35,943 bases of DNA from Sphingorhabdus sp. (GCA_015478735.1 JADMKQ010000053.1:1-35943), one strand, 5' to 3'. Positions 19,770 to 28,319 are shown, numbered from the stretch's first letter. A program made the numbers and translations. Notes: generated by a model not told the origin, from the sequence alone.

Positions 19770-20462
19770 CTAGCGACAGAAACTCCATCCCCCTCGCCTT
19801 GCTTGGTCCAGATGTAGATGGTCGGCATGTGCGGCATTATAATCGGGCGATAATGTGGTACCGAAAACCTCGCACGCTCCGGACCTCATTTCTTTCAGGA
19901 ACGCGGATTTTTCATCTGCACTATTCCAATGACCTGCCACGGATATGGTGCGCCCATCGGAAAGGCGGAAAGCGGCAATATCAATCGCATTCGCGGTTGC
20001 ATGCTCGCTGTAATTCCCCTCATTGGCATTATTGATACGCCGACAACTATAGCTGCCATAGGTGACAACCTCTTCGACTTTTGCGCCGAAATATTTGAAT
20101 GCAGCGGGGCGCAATATTTGCCGCTCCCAGAGCACAAGTGCTGCCGCAACCGGGCAGCTTATTCTGGCGGCCGGACTATAAACCATGCCCTCCCCGTTTT
20201 CTAACGCCACGCCATTATCATAACCACAATTGGCATTTTGTTCGACTGGCGGCAGGGGTGAAAAGTTCCGCCCGACATTTTCCAATAGTGATTGGCACAA
20301 AGCATAATCATCGGACAGGGTATCAATCTTTCTCAAGGTAAATGATCCGATCGGGTCTGCCAGGGAAAGCGGTGCCCACGGTGTATTCGCACTCGAAATC
20401 CATTCGTAACCCCGCAGACCGATGGCCAAGAGCAGCACGATAAAAATCAAACGCAACGACAA
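19770..20462 (-). CDS. Extensin-like C-terminal domain protein, signal peptide/anchor
   Basis: N-terminal hydrophobic segment; CPVAAALVLWERQILRPAAFKYFG, YSCRRINNANEGNYSEHATANAIDIAAFRLSDG, HLHLDQ motifs. Confidence 0.85.
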   Translation of the reverse strand: MSLRLIFIVLLLAIGLRGYEWISSANTPWAPLSLADPIGSFTLRKIDTLSDDYALCQSLLENVGRNFSPLPPVEQNANCGYDNGVALENGEGMVYSPAARISCPVAAALVLWERQILRPAAFKYFGAKVEEVVTYGSYSCRRINNANEGNYSEHATANAIDIAAFRLSDGRTISVAGHWNSADEKSAFLKEMRSGACEVFGTTLSPDYNAAHADHLHLDQARRGGWSFCR

Positions 20463-20590
20463 ATACTCCGCCAGAGTGCTGAATGATCCATGTCATTTTT
20501 GACCCACTGAAGGTTTTGAGACTTCATGCTTGCTATTCTCTCCCTCAATCACGTTACGCACTCATCGCAAAAATTACACATCTGGCTGCG

Positions 20591-20629
20591 CATGTTTTTG
20601 CATCAACTGCGTACCATATTTTTGCATCA
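20591..20629 (+). repeat. Direct repeat CAT[G/A]TTTTTGCATCA, two copies 24 bp apart
   Basis: CATGTTTTTGCATCA at 20591 and CATATTTTTGCATCA at 20615. Confidence 0.65.
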
Positions 20630-20633
20630 GAAT

Positions 20634-20648
20634 ATATCGGACCGATAT
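20634..20648. repeat. Perfect dyad ATATCGG-A-CCGATAT
   Basis: Direct reading, intergenic upstream of BON gene. Confidence 0.6.
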
Positions 20649-20684
20649 TATCGCTCTAATAGAGAGGGTTGTAGAATCTAGCCT

Positions 20685-20760
20685 GACACACCGGCTTAGC
20701 TGTGTCCGGAATTGGCATTTATTCCGGAAAAGTTCCCTAAAAATATTTGCAACTTTTTCC
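20685..20760. repeat. Cluster of three adjacent inverted repeats upstream of BON gene
   Basis: GACACA-N10-TGTGTC (20685-20706), CCGGAAT-N8-ATTCCGG (20706-20727), GGAAAAGTT-N-AACTTTTTCC (20726-20760). Confidence 0.6.
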
Positions 20761-20781
20761 AGTCTCATTCGTGAATGAAGG

Positions 20782-20827
20782 GACCGGTAAGGCACCTGTC
20801 CCCCTCACAATCTGGTGCCTATCGGTC
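20782..20827 (+). promoter_or_regulatory. Leader stem-loop immediately upstream of BON gene SD
   Basis: GACCGGTAAGGCACC / GGTGCCTATCGGTC imperfect long stem with C-rich loop TGTCCCCCTCACAATCT; AAAGGAG SD follows. Confidence 0.5.
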
Positions 20828-20848
20828 ATTAGCTGAAAGGAGAGAAAA

Positions 20849-21712
20849 ATGCATCAGAATGAAAATCCATCCAGACACAATTATTATCATCCCCCTGAAC
20901 GTCAACCTCGCTCTGGGAACAGGCAGCAATATCGCGGTGGCCGGGCAGACTATATCGAACGTCAGTCTTATGCCCCCGAATATGACCAGGACGAATATGA
21001 TCAAAGCTATGAAGCAGATGATTTTGATCGCGCCGAATATGCCTATGACCGGAATCAGGTAAGCCGGAATTACCGGGACTATGATGATCCCTATTCCCAG
21101 CAACAATCCTATCAAGGATCCCGCGATTATTCCCGTAACTACGGTGCCGGTAACCGTGTAGGTCAACGCGGCCTCACCCCGAACCGCTCCAGCCGCTATG
21201 GCAGTAGCTATGGCAGCAATAGCCAGCAGGGTTACGGCGCTGGTTATTATGGCGGTCAGCAAGGCTGGGATCAGGATTATGGTCGCAGTGACTATGACCA
21301 GAATGAGCGCGGTTTCATGGACAAGGCCGGTGACGAGGTCCGTTCATGGTTCGGTGATGAGGATGCAGAGCGTCGCAGGATGCGCGATAGCCACAGAGGC
21401 AAAGGGCCAAAGGGTTACACCCGCTCCGATAGCCGGATCGAAGAAGATGTGAACGATTATCTCACGCACGATCACTATGTGGATGCATCGGATATCAGCG
21501 TCTCGGTTTCGGATTGCGAAGTCACTCTTGACGGAACGACGAACAGCAGAATCGCGAAGCGCCGTGCCGAAGACTGCGCGGATGCAGTATCCGGCGTCAA
21601 GCATGTCCAGAATAATCTGCGGGTCCAGCAAAGCACTGGCCAAAGCGAATCTCAGTCGGCGGATAATTCTGCGTCCAGGGCAAGCAGCAAGCAGTCCTCA
21701 ATCACCCATTGA
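20849..21712 (+). CDS. BON-domain protein with long N-terminal Tyr/Gly/Gln/Arg/Asp-rich low-complexity region
   Basis: C-terminal BON pattern (DSRIEEDVNDYLTHDHYVDASDISVSVSDCEVTLDGTTNSRIAKRRAEDCADAVSGVKHVQNNLRV); SWFGDEDAERRR linker; SD AAAGGAG. Confidence 0.88.
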   Translation: MHQNENPSRHNYYHPPERQPRSGNRQQYRGGRADYIERQSYAPEYDQDEYDQSYEADDFDRAEYAYDRNQVSRNYRDYDDPYSQQQSYQGSRDYSRNYGAGNRVGQRGLTPNRSSRYGSSYGSNSQQGYGAGYYGGQQGWDQDYGRSDYDQNERGFMDKAGDEVRSWFGDEDAERRRMRDSHRGKGPKGYTRSDSRIEEDVNDYLTHDHYVDASDISVSVSDCEVTLDGTTNSRIAKRRAEDCADAVSGVKHVQNNLRVQQSTGQSESQSADNSASRASSKQSSITH

Positions 21713-21735
21713 GTGTCTGACAAACTGATACAAGA

Positions 21736-21761
21736 TTGAGAGCGGCACATGTCGCTCTCAA
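21736..21761. terminator. Hairpin between BON gene and PNPOx gene (TTGAGAGCG-GCACATGT-CGCTCTCAA)
   Basis: Perfect 9-bp stem followed by pyrimidine-rich CTTTCTCT. Confidence 0.6.
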
Positions 21762-21795
21762 CTTTCTCTATCCGCTATGAAACAATCAGGAAAAC

Positions 21796-22269
21796 ATGAT
21801 GACCAATACCGATGAGATCAAAAAAGAATTCTGGAACGCTCTTTCCGACAGCCCGAATATGCTGGTTAATTTGCACAACTCGTCCGATCACAGCGTCCCC
21901 ATGCGCGCCTATCTGGACGAGGATGCCAAGAGCGCGATATGGTTTTATACCAGCCGCACCAACCGGCTTGCTCCCGGCGGCGAAGCAATGGCTCAGTTTG
22001 TCAGCAAAGGGCATGACCTTTTTGCCTGCGTAGCCGGCATATTGTTCGAGGAAAAAGACACCTCCATTATAGATAAGCATTGGAATAACGCGGTCGCCGC
22101 CTGGTATGATGAAGGGCGAGATGATCCCGATATGCTCATGCTGCGATTTGAATTGCGCGATGCCGAAATCTGGACCGCTGATATGAGTATCAAAGGTGCC
22201 TTTAAAATGATGTTCGGAATGAGAATGCAAGAAGATGAAAGCGGAGATCACGCTAACGTCCAGCTTTAG
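21796..22269 (+). CDS. Pyridoxamine 5'-phosphate oxidase-family protein (general stress protein 26-like)
   Basis: KEFWNALSDSPNMLVNLHN...PMRAYLDEDAKSAIWFYTSRTNRL, DKHWNNAVAAWYDEGRDDPDMLMLRFELRDAEIW. Confidence 0.88.
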   Translation: MMTNTDEIKKEFWNALSDSPNMLVNLHNSSDHSVPMRAYLDEDAKSAIWFYTSRTNRLAPGGEAMAQFVSKGHDLFACVAGILFEEKDTSIIDKHWNNAVAAWYDEGRDDPDMLMLRFELRDAEIWTADMSIKGAFKMMFGMRMQEDESGDHANVQL

Positions 22270-22293
22270 CGCGTATCAGCCAGATTACTGCAC

Positions 22294-24810
22294 TCAAATA
22301 TCGGGAAGTTCCTGTGCCGCTTCGCCCCAGTGGCGCAGGCCCGACTGATTGGCTCGCTCAATCAGCTTCTCGGTATCTTTGATAGTATAATGGCCCGCAC
22401 CATCATAATCATCTAGCTCATCCCACGTCACAGGCACCGCTACCGGAGCATTTTCACGCGCGCGGGCAGAGTAAAGAGCTATCGACGTTGCCCCGCGCTG
22501 ATTGCGAAGCCAGTCGATGAATATCTTTCCCTTGCGCTTTTCCTTGGACATGGTTGCCGTGAACCTGTCGGGCTGTGATTGCGCCAATGCAGTGGCAAAC
22601 CGCCGCGCAAAGTCTTTCACTTCCGGCCATTCGGCTCGCGGGCTTAGCGGCACATAGACATGAATCCCTTTACCGCCAGAGAGCATCGCAAAGCTGGCAA
22701 GTGCCAGGTCTGCAAGTGTCCGCTGAATATGTTTCGCTGCTTTTTTGACATCTGTGAAATCCAGACCTACATCCGGATCAAGGTCGAATATTATCCTATC
22801 CGGCTTTTCCAAAGGATCAATTCTTGATCCCCAACCATGAAATTCGATCGTTCCCATCTGCACACAGGCCAGCAGCCCGGCGACGCCTTCGATGTAGATA
22901 TAATCTTCGACACCGCCGTCCTTCTCGGTAATTGGCACCTCTTTGACATGCTCTCCGAAACTGCCGGCATGATGTTTCTGGAAAAAGCATTTTTTTGCCC
23001 GGCCTTGCGGGCAGCGGACAAGGCTCAAAGGACGATGAGCGATCCACGGCAGCATCAGCCCGCCCATTTCTTTATAATAATCTGCCAGATCCCCTTTGGT
23101 CGCCTTTGCATCCGGGAATATTACCCGGTCGCGGCTGGAAATTTCCACTTCTTGAGAACTGTCCTCGCCCTCGCCCACTTGTGAAGGCCGCTCAGGAGAT
23201 ACATCTTCCGCCTTTTTATCAGTGCGAAGCCCGATAAAACTGCCGTGACGCACACGCTCATCGGCCGTAAATTCCGCAAAAGCGATTTCGGCAACCAGTT
23301 TTGGCGTAATCCACTGGGCATCTCTGGCTTCCGCCTTTGGCACATCAGCGGGGGGAGTTTTTCGGCTAAGCCGGGCCATCTTGGCCGACAGGTCATCCAT
23401 TATATCTTGTGTAAAGCCTGTCCCTACACGTCCTTTGTATACCAGTTCGCCATTTTCATATTGTCCGAGCAACAGCGACGCAAAAGCACGGGCCTTCTTA
23501 TCGGACTTACGCCAACCAATAATCACAAATTCCTGCCGTCTGGTGCATTTGATTTTCAACCAGCTTTTGGTGCGGCGGTTTCGATAAGGTGCATCGACAC
23601 GTTTTGAGATAATGCCTTCCTGCCCCGCCTTGCACATCGCACTAAACAGCTTCTCACCGGAACCGATAATATGTTCGGAAAACCGGATTTTGCTATCGCT
23701 ATCCCCGAGCAACGTGGCCAGCCGTTCCTTGCGTTCAATCGTGGAAAGAGAAGTTAAATCCTCCCCTTCTTGCTTCAATATATCAAAGGCAAAAAACGTC
23801 AGGCCGCCACTACCTTCTTTCAACGCTTTCTGGAGCGCAGAAAAGTCGGGGTTTCCGTTCTTGTTCAGTTTGACAATTTCACCGTCGATAAGAACTGATG
23901 GCAGGTCCAGCGCCTGCGCGGCTTTGGCAATATCGGCAAATTTATCCGTGTAATTTTTGCCTGAGCGAGTGTAAATTACTGCCTTGTCACCCGCTACAGC
24001 CAACTGACAGCGGTAACCATCATATTTGATCTCGTGGAACCAGTTATTTCCGGCTGGCACATTGTCTACTAATGTCGCGAGCTGGGGTTTCTGAAAGCGG
24101 GGAGCCTTGCCTTTCGCGGGCTTTTTATCCTTCTTGGCAATTTTTGATTTAGCCTTGCTGTTAGTTTCAGCTTTTCGCATGGCTTCATTGAAAGATTTTC
24201 CTTTCTTGCCCTGAAGCGAAATCTCTCCGTCCTCATCGTCGGTGATTTCCGTCATGCTGCGTCCTGTTCTTATGCTGGTAAGCTCACGTGTTACAAGGTC
24301 ATCGCTGCCACCCGCATGTTCATCCTCGATCTTGCGAAGCAACCAGTTTTCCCGCTTCTCTCCCTTTTTGCTGCGCATTCTTACGAGCAACCATTCCCCT
24401 TTCATCCGCTCGCCGCTCAGAATGAAATGCAAATGGCCTTTTTCCAGATCATCAACAGTCTTGCCCTTGACCAGCGCCCATGTTCCTTCGTCCCATAGCA
24501 TCACCGTGCCGCCGCCATATTCGCCTTTCGGGATTGTGCCCTCAAATCTGGCATAAGATAAGGGATGGTCTTCGGTGCGAACGGCCAATCGCTTGTCATC
24601 GGGATTAAGACTGGGGCCCTTGGTCACGGCCCAGCTTTTCAACACGCCGTCAATTTCCAGACGAAAATCATAATGCAGCCGCCGCGCTGCATGTTTCTGG
24701 ACAATGAACCGGTTACCGCGGCCTTTATCGACCTTGCCTTCCGGTTCTGCTGTCTTCGTGAAATCGCGCTTCAGGTTATAATCAGACAGAGGATCGGATT
24801 GCCGGGTCAT
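22294..24810 (-). CDS. ligD: ATP-dependent DNA ligase D (PE-LIG-POL order)
   Basis: PE domain (RFIVQKHAARRLHYDFRLEIDG), ligase KYDGYR, POL domain (RPLSLVRCPQGRAKKCFFQKH, GKGIHVYVPL). Confidence 0.96.
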   Translation of the reverse strand: MTRQSDPLSDYNLKRDFTKTAEPEGKVDKGRGNRFIVQKHAARRLHYDFRLEIDGVLKSWAVTKGPSLNPDDKRLAVRTEDHPLSYARFEGTIPKGEYGGGTVMLWDEGTWALVKGKTVDDLEKGHLHFILSGERMKGEWLLVRMRSKKGEKRENWLLRKIEDEHAGGSDDLVTRELTSIRTGRSMTEITDDEDGEISLQGKKGKSFNEAMRKAETNSKAKSKIAKKDKKPAKGKAPRFQKPQLATLVDNVPAGNNWFHEIKYDGYRCQLAVAGDKAVIYTRSGKNYTDKFADIAKAAQALDLPSVLIDGEIVKLNKNGNPDFSALQKALKEGSGGLTFFAFDILKQEGEDLTSLSTIERKERLATLLGDSDSKIRFSEHIIGSGEKLFSAMCKAGQEGIISKRVDAPYRNRRTKSWLKIKCTRRQEFVIIGWRKSDKKARAFASLLLGQYENGELVYKGRVGTGFTQDIMDDLSAKMARLSRKTPPADVPKAEARDAQWITPKLVAEIAFAEFTADERVRHGSFIGLRTDKKAEDVSPERPSQVGEGEDSSQEVEISSRDRVIFPDAKATKGDLADYYKEMGGLMLPWIAHRPLSLVRCPQGRAKKCFFQKHHAGSFGEHVKEVPITEKDGGVEDYIYIEGVAGLLACVQMGTIEFHGWGSRIDPLEKPDRIIFDLDPDVGLDFTDVKKAAKHIQRTLADLALASFAMLSGGKGIHVYVPLSPRAEWPEVKDFARRFATALAQSQPDRFTATMSKEKRKGKIFIDWLRNQRGATSIALYSARARENAPVAVPVTWDELDDYDGAGHYTIKDTEKLIERANQSGLRHWGEAAQELPDI

Positions 24811-24812
24811 GA

Positions 24813-25649
24813 CTAGCTGGCTTTACGCGATCTGCTTTTCTTTGGAGCCGGTTTCTTCCCGCCATCTTTTTCAGCAACCGACTTTTTAAGCGCCGCCATC
24901 AGGTCAATAACATTGCCGCTCTCGTCCACGTCCTCGACATCTTCTAACAGTTTCTTTCCGCCGGCTTTGCGCTTCTTGGCAATCAGTTTTTGCAACGCGT
25001 CTATATAGCGGTCATGATATTCGTCCGGATCAAACGGGGCCGATTTTTCTTCAATCAGCTTCTCGGCTAGGCTTAGCAGTTCCTTATCCGGTTTAATTTC
25101 GTCTATATCCCCGAAATAGCTCTGCGCCTTTTTTACTTCATCAGCATAGCGTAGCGTTTCCAACACCATTCCGTTGCCGCATGGCTTTAGGCTGACGAGA
25201 TGCTCGCTTCCGCGCACGGCAAGCTGCCCCACGCCGACTTTTTTTGTTTTACGCAATGCGTCGCGCAAGACGACATAGGCTTCTTCCGCCAAATCGTCGG
25301 CTGGGACTACATAATAAGGCTTTTCATAATAGAGCACGTCGATTTCATGCGTATCGACAAACTGGGTGAGCATCAGGGTTTTCTTGCTCTCCAGCTTTAC
25401 AGCATCAATCTCGTCCTGGTCGAGCAGGACATAGCTGTCCTTTTCATATTCAAACCCTTTGATTATCTCATCCCGGTCAACCGGGCCGACACCGGGAACG
25501 ACTTTTTCGTATTTTATGCGCTTTCCCGAAGGCTCGTGAATCTGGCGGAAAGAAATCTGCGCGCCCGACTGGGTTGCAGGGTAAATCTCGACCGGGATCG
25601 AAACCAATGCGATCCTGATCTGTCCTTTCCAATATGCACGTGCTGCCAT
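24813..25649 (-). CDS. ku: Non-homologous end-joining protein Ku
   Basis: MAARAYWKGQIRIALVSIPVEIYPATQ..., YEKPYYVVPA, Lys-rich tail; adjacent to ligD. Confidence 0.95.
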   Translation of the reverse strand: MAARAYWKGQIRIALVSIPVEIYPATQSGAQISFRQIHEPSGKRIKYEKVVPGVGPVDRDEIIKGFEYEKDSYVLLDQDEIDAVKLESKKTLMLTQFVDTHEIDVLYYEKPYYVVPADDLAEEAYVVLRDALRKTKKVGVGQLAVRGSEHLVSLKPCGNGMVLETLRYADEVKKAQSYFGDIDEIKPDKELLSLAEKLIEEKSAPFDPDEYHDRYIDALQKLIAKKRKAGGKKLLEDVEDVDESGNVIDLMAALKKSVAEKDGGKKPAPKKSRSRKAS

Positions 25650-25658
25650 GTGGAAATC

Positions 25659-25683
25659 AACTTGCAAGGCCTTGATAAGTTCC
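25659..25683 (-). promoter_or_regulatory. EcfG-type promoter GGGAAC-N17-GTT for ku-ligD
   Basis: Minus strand GGAAC 25683-25679, 17 nt, GTT 25661-25659; ku ATG at 25649. Confidence 0.65.
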
Positions 25684-25721
25684 CAAAAAACTTGGCGGCC
25701 CATCCGGATTGCGCTCGAATG

Positions 25722-25916
25722 TTATGAATAACCCATTATAGTGGCGACTATTATAAACAGCACCATTGCAATCAGCCCACCGAAGAACACAATACGGCGC
25801 CACGGCTTGTTCAATATGATTTCACCGCCACGCGCTTTCTGGCCCTCAATTTCCGTTGCGCCATCGTCAGAATGCGATTTCGATTTTATCGGATCATCGG
25901 CATTTTTCTGTGTCAT
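25722..25916 (-). CDS. Small single-TM protein (~64 aa), unknown function
   Basis: MTQKNADDPIK...EIEGQKARGGEIILNKPWRRIVFFGGLIAMVLFIIVATIMGYS. Confidence 0.6.
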   Translation of the reverse strand: MTQKNADDPIKSKSHSDDGATEIEGQKARGGEIILNKPWRRIVFFGGLIAMVLFIIVATIMGYS

Positions 25917-26033
25917 GAAAAGATAACGGGCGATTCTATGAAAAGTTGCATTCGTCTTTGCCGGCCCACCGCAACTTTTGTGCAGCCAAATCGTTTCTAT
26001 TGCCAACGATTACCAAATGAGCCGGAGTACGAT

Positions 26034-26549
26034 ATGACCGAGCTGCTTTCTGTTGAGGTGCCGCAGAAACTAGAAAACAACCTCAGGGAATTTCTTCGCA
26101 ATGTCTGTGAGCGGGAACTTCGCCTTGCCACTGCGGAAAGTTGTACCGGCGGTCTTATAGCGTCTTTGTTGACCGATATGGAAGGTGTGAGCCATGTCTT
26201 TGAGCGCAGCTTTGTTGTTTATTCCGATGAGGCAAAACGCGAAATGCTCGGCGTTCCTGCCCAATCACTTGATGAGTATGGGGCGGTATCAAAAGAGGTG
26301 GCGATACACATGGCTGAGGGAGCACTTAGCAGGTCCAGAGCGGACATCGCTTTGTCTGTGACCGGCTTTGCAGGCCCTCCGCCGGGCAATGAGGAAGAAG
26401 GCCTCGTCCATTTCGCATGTGCCTGCAAAGGAATAGAACCCTTGCACAAGGAAATTCATTGCGGCGCGGTTGGCCGGACGCAAATACGTTTAATCAGCGT
26501 GGAAGCCGGGCTTGAACTCATGAACGAGGCTCTGCGCAAAACGGCCTGA
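26034..26549 (+). CDS. CinA C-terminal-domain protein (nicotinamide-nucleotide amidohydrolase family), standalone
   Basis: LRLATAESCTGGLIASLLTDMEGVSHVFERSFVVYSDEAKREMLGV, VTGFAGPP; no N-terminal MoCF domain. Confidence 0.9.
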   Translation: MTELLSVEVPQKLENNLREFLRNVCERELRLATAESCTGGLIASLLTDMEGVSHVFERSFVVYSDEAKREMLGVPAQSLDEYGAVSKEVAIHMAEGALSRSRADIALSVTGFAGPPPGNEEEGLVHFACACKGIEPLHKEIHCGAVGRTQIRLISVEAGLELMNEALRKTA

Positions 26550-26557
26550 CACCAAAG

Positions 26558-27568
26558 CTATTTGTCTTCATGCCGGATAAGGTTCACCAGCCGGCTTTCA
26601 GCAACCCGTAATCCACCGATTCTTTCAAATTTCGCCTTGAGTTTCTTTTCCCGCTCTTCCGCTGGCATCTCGATTAAAGCTATAACCGCCGGATGAATAT
26701 AGCTGCTGCGGCATATGGATGGCGTATTGCGCAAAACCTCTGCAGCCGCCTCACAAGCCAGTTTTATCGTTGGTTCGGATGCTTTGGAGACAGCATCCAA
26801 CGCGGCGACACTGCCCTGCCAGGTGCGGAACATTTTGGCACTGATATCCTCCATCCCGCTAACACTCTTGAGCCATTGATTAACATCTGAAGAGTCCAAC
26901 GGAAACACGTCTCCATTCTCTCCAATATATTGAAATAGCCTTTTCCCCGGCAGATCATCCACTTCTTCCAGAATGGCCTGAAGTTTAGTATCCCGAAGAC
27001 TCATCTGCACCCGCTTCCCTCCCTTTGCTCGATAGCGCAGGCGCAGGATGTTCTCTTCAAATTTAACATTGCTCATCTTAAGCGTAGTCGCGCCCTGACT
27101 GGATTTTGAACGTCCACCAATCCGTATCCCCGTCCTGTCAATCAACCGAACAACAGCAGCAATCGAAATCTCTTTTGAAAACCTGTCGGCCTTTCCAGCT
27201 TCACTCATTAAGCTATTAATACGCCTGCGAATGCACGGAAGGCATTTCGCAAAATCGGCAAGCCGGTCAAATTTTTGCCGGTTCCGAAATTCCGTCCAGT
27301 TATCATGATAATGATATTGTTTGCGGGAAGCGCTATCAAATCCCGTGGCCTGGATATGGCCATTTGGCTTGGTGCAAATCCATACGTCAGTATAGGCGGG
27401 CGGTAATCCAAGACTTTTTATACGTTGCAGATGCTTTTCGGACTTCAATGTTGTGCCATCCGGAAGCACATATTGAAAACCACGCCCCCGTTTAACTCTG
27501 GATATTCCAGGTTCATTATCATTTACATATATGAGACCCGGAGGCGGGCACGGAGTGGAAGGTTGCAT
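26558..27568 (-). CDS. DNA topoisomerase IB (eukaryotic/viral-type)
   Basis: IRIGGRSKSSQGATTLKMSNV, LRYRAKGGKRVQMSL, KMFRTWQGSVAALD, catalytic Tyr region CRSSYIHPAVI. Confidence 0.92.
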   Translation of the reverse strand: MQPSTPCPPPGLIYVNDNEPGISRVKRGRGFQYVLPDGTTLKSEKHLQRIKSLGLPPAYTDVWICTKPNGHIQATGFDSASRKQYHYHDNWTEFRNRQKFDRLADFAKCLPCIRRRINSLMSEAGKADRFSKEISIAAVVRLIDRTGIRIGGRSKSSQGATTLKMSNVKFEENILRLRYRAKGGKRVQMSLRDTKLQAILEEVDDLPGKRLFQYIGENGDVFPLDSSDVNQWLKSVSGMEDISAKMFRTWQGSVAALDAVSKASEPTIKLACEAAAEVLRNTPSICRSSYIHPAVIALIEMPAEEREKKLKAKFERIGGLRVAESRLVNLIRHEDK

Positions 27569-27586
27569 AGGTTTCACAACCTATTG

Positions 27587-27611
27587 AACGTTCATGAAAG
27601 CCGCTGGTTCC
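27587..27611 (-). promoter_or_regulatory. EcfG-type promoter GGGAAC-N16-CGTT for topoisomerase IB
   Basis: Minus strand GGAAC 27611-27607, 17 nt, GTT 27589-27587; start codon ATG 27568 (or GTG 27577). Confidence 0.65.
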
Positions 27612-27732
27612 CATGATAATCTTGATGAGTCTTATGAGATAGTGGCGCATACTGTCTTATAGTTCCTTGAAATTATTCTTCTCGCCAAAGCTCATGACTG
27701 CAACCAAAGGCTGCATAATTTGTTTTACTTCC

Positions 27733-28206
27733 ATGTTGAACGATCTCTTTTCTCCTGAGACAATCTCATGGACAGATTTTTTATGGCGCATAGCTGCTGC
27801 AACCTTGTTACCGCTCTCAATCGGTATGGAACGCTTCCTGCGGCGAAAGCCTATAGATTTTAGACCTTTTGTGATTATCTCTGTCGGCGCCTGTGGCCTG
27901 GCTGTCGGTGCGATGGAGTTGCTCGTATCTACAAATGATACAAATTTCCAGATGGATCCAAGCCGCGTTTTCGAAGGGGTTATAACCGGAATCGGCTTTT
28001 TGGGGGCTGGAGCGATGTTTCGTGAAGGCAGCTTTGTTCAGGGGGCTGGATCAGCTGCAGCTATCTGGTCGTCTGGCGCAATTGGTTTAATATGTGGATT
28101 TGGTGAATTATGGCTCGCTACTATTATAACAGCAATAATTCTCATTCTGCTCCTGGTTAGCGGACCTTATACAGCGCGCTGGGACCCCGGTGGAGATAAG
28201 AATTAA
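27733..28206 (+). CDS. MgtC/SapB-family membrane protein (start uncertain; ORF open from 27667)
   Basis: LLPLSIGMERFLRRKPIDFRPFVIISVGACGLAVGAMEL, VITGIGFLGAGAMFREGSFVQGAGSAAAIWSSGAIGLICGFG. Confidence 0.9.
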   Translation: MLNDLFSPETISWTDFLWRIAAATLLPLSIGMERFLRRKPIDFRPFVIISVGACGLAVGAMELLVSTNDTNFQMDPSRVFEGVITGIGFLGAGAMFREGSFVQGAGSAAAIWSSGAIGLICGFGELWLATIITAIILILLLVSGPYTARWDPGGDKN

Positions 28207-28270
28207 AGATATTTCCATTCGTCGATACACAAGATATTTTGCTCGTTGAGGCCGAACAGTTCTTGCAGAT

Positions 28271-28285
28271 GTTCTTATAATGTTC
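28271..28285 (+). promoter_or_regulatory. LexA (SOS) box, alphaproteobacterial type GTTC-N7-GTTC
   Basis: GTTCTTATAATGTTC 35 bp upstream of the Y-family polymerase start; additional GTTC at 28259. Confidence 0.8.
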
Positions 28286-28319
28286 TCATATAGCCGTCCC
28301 CCGAATCACGAAGGCGGCC

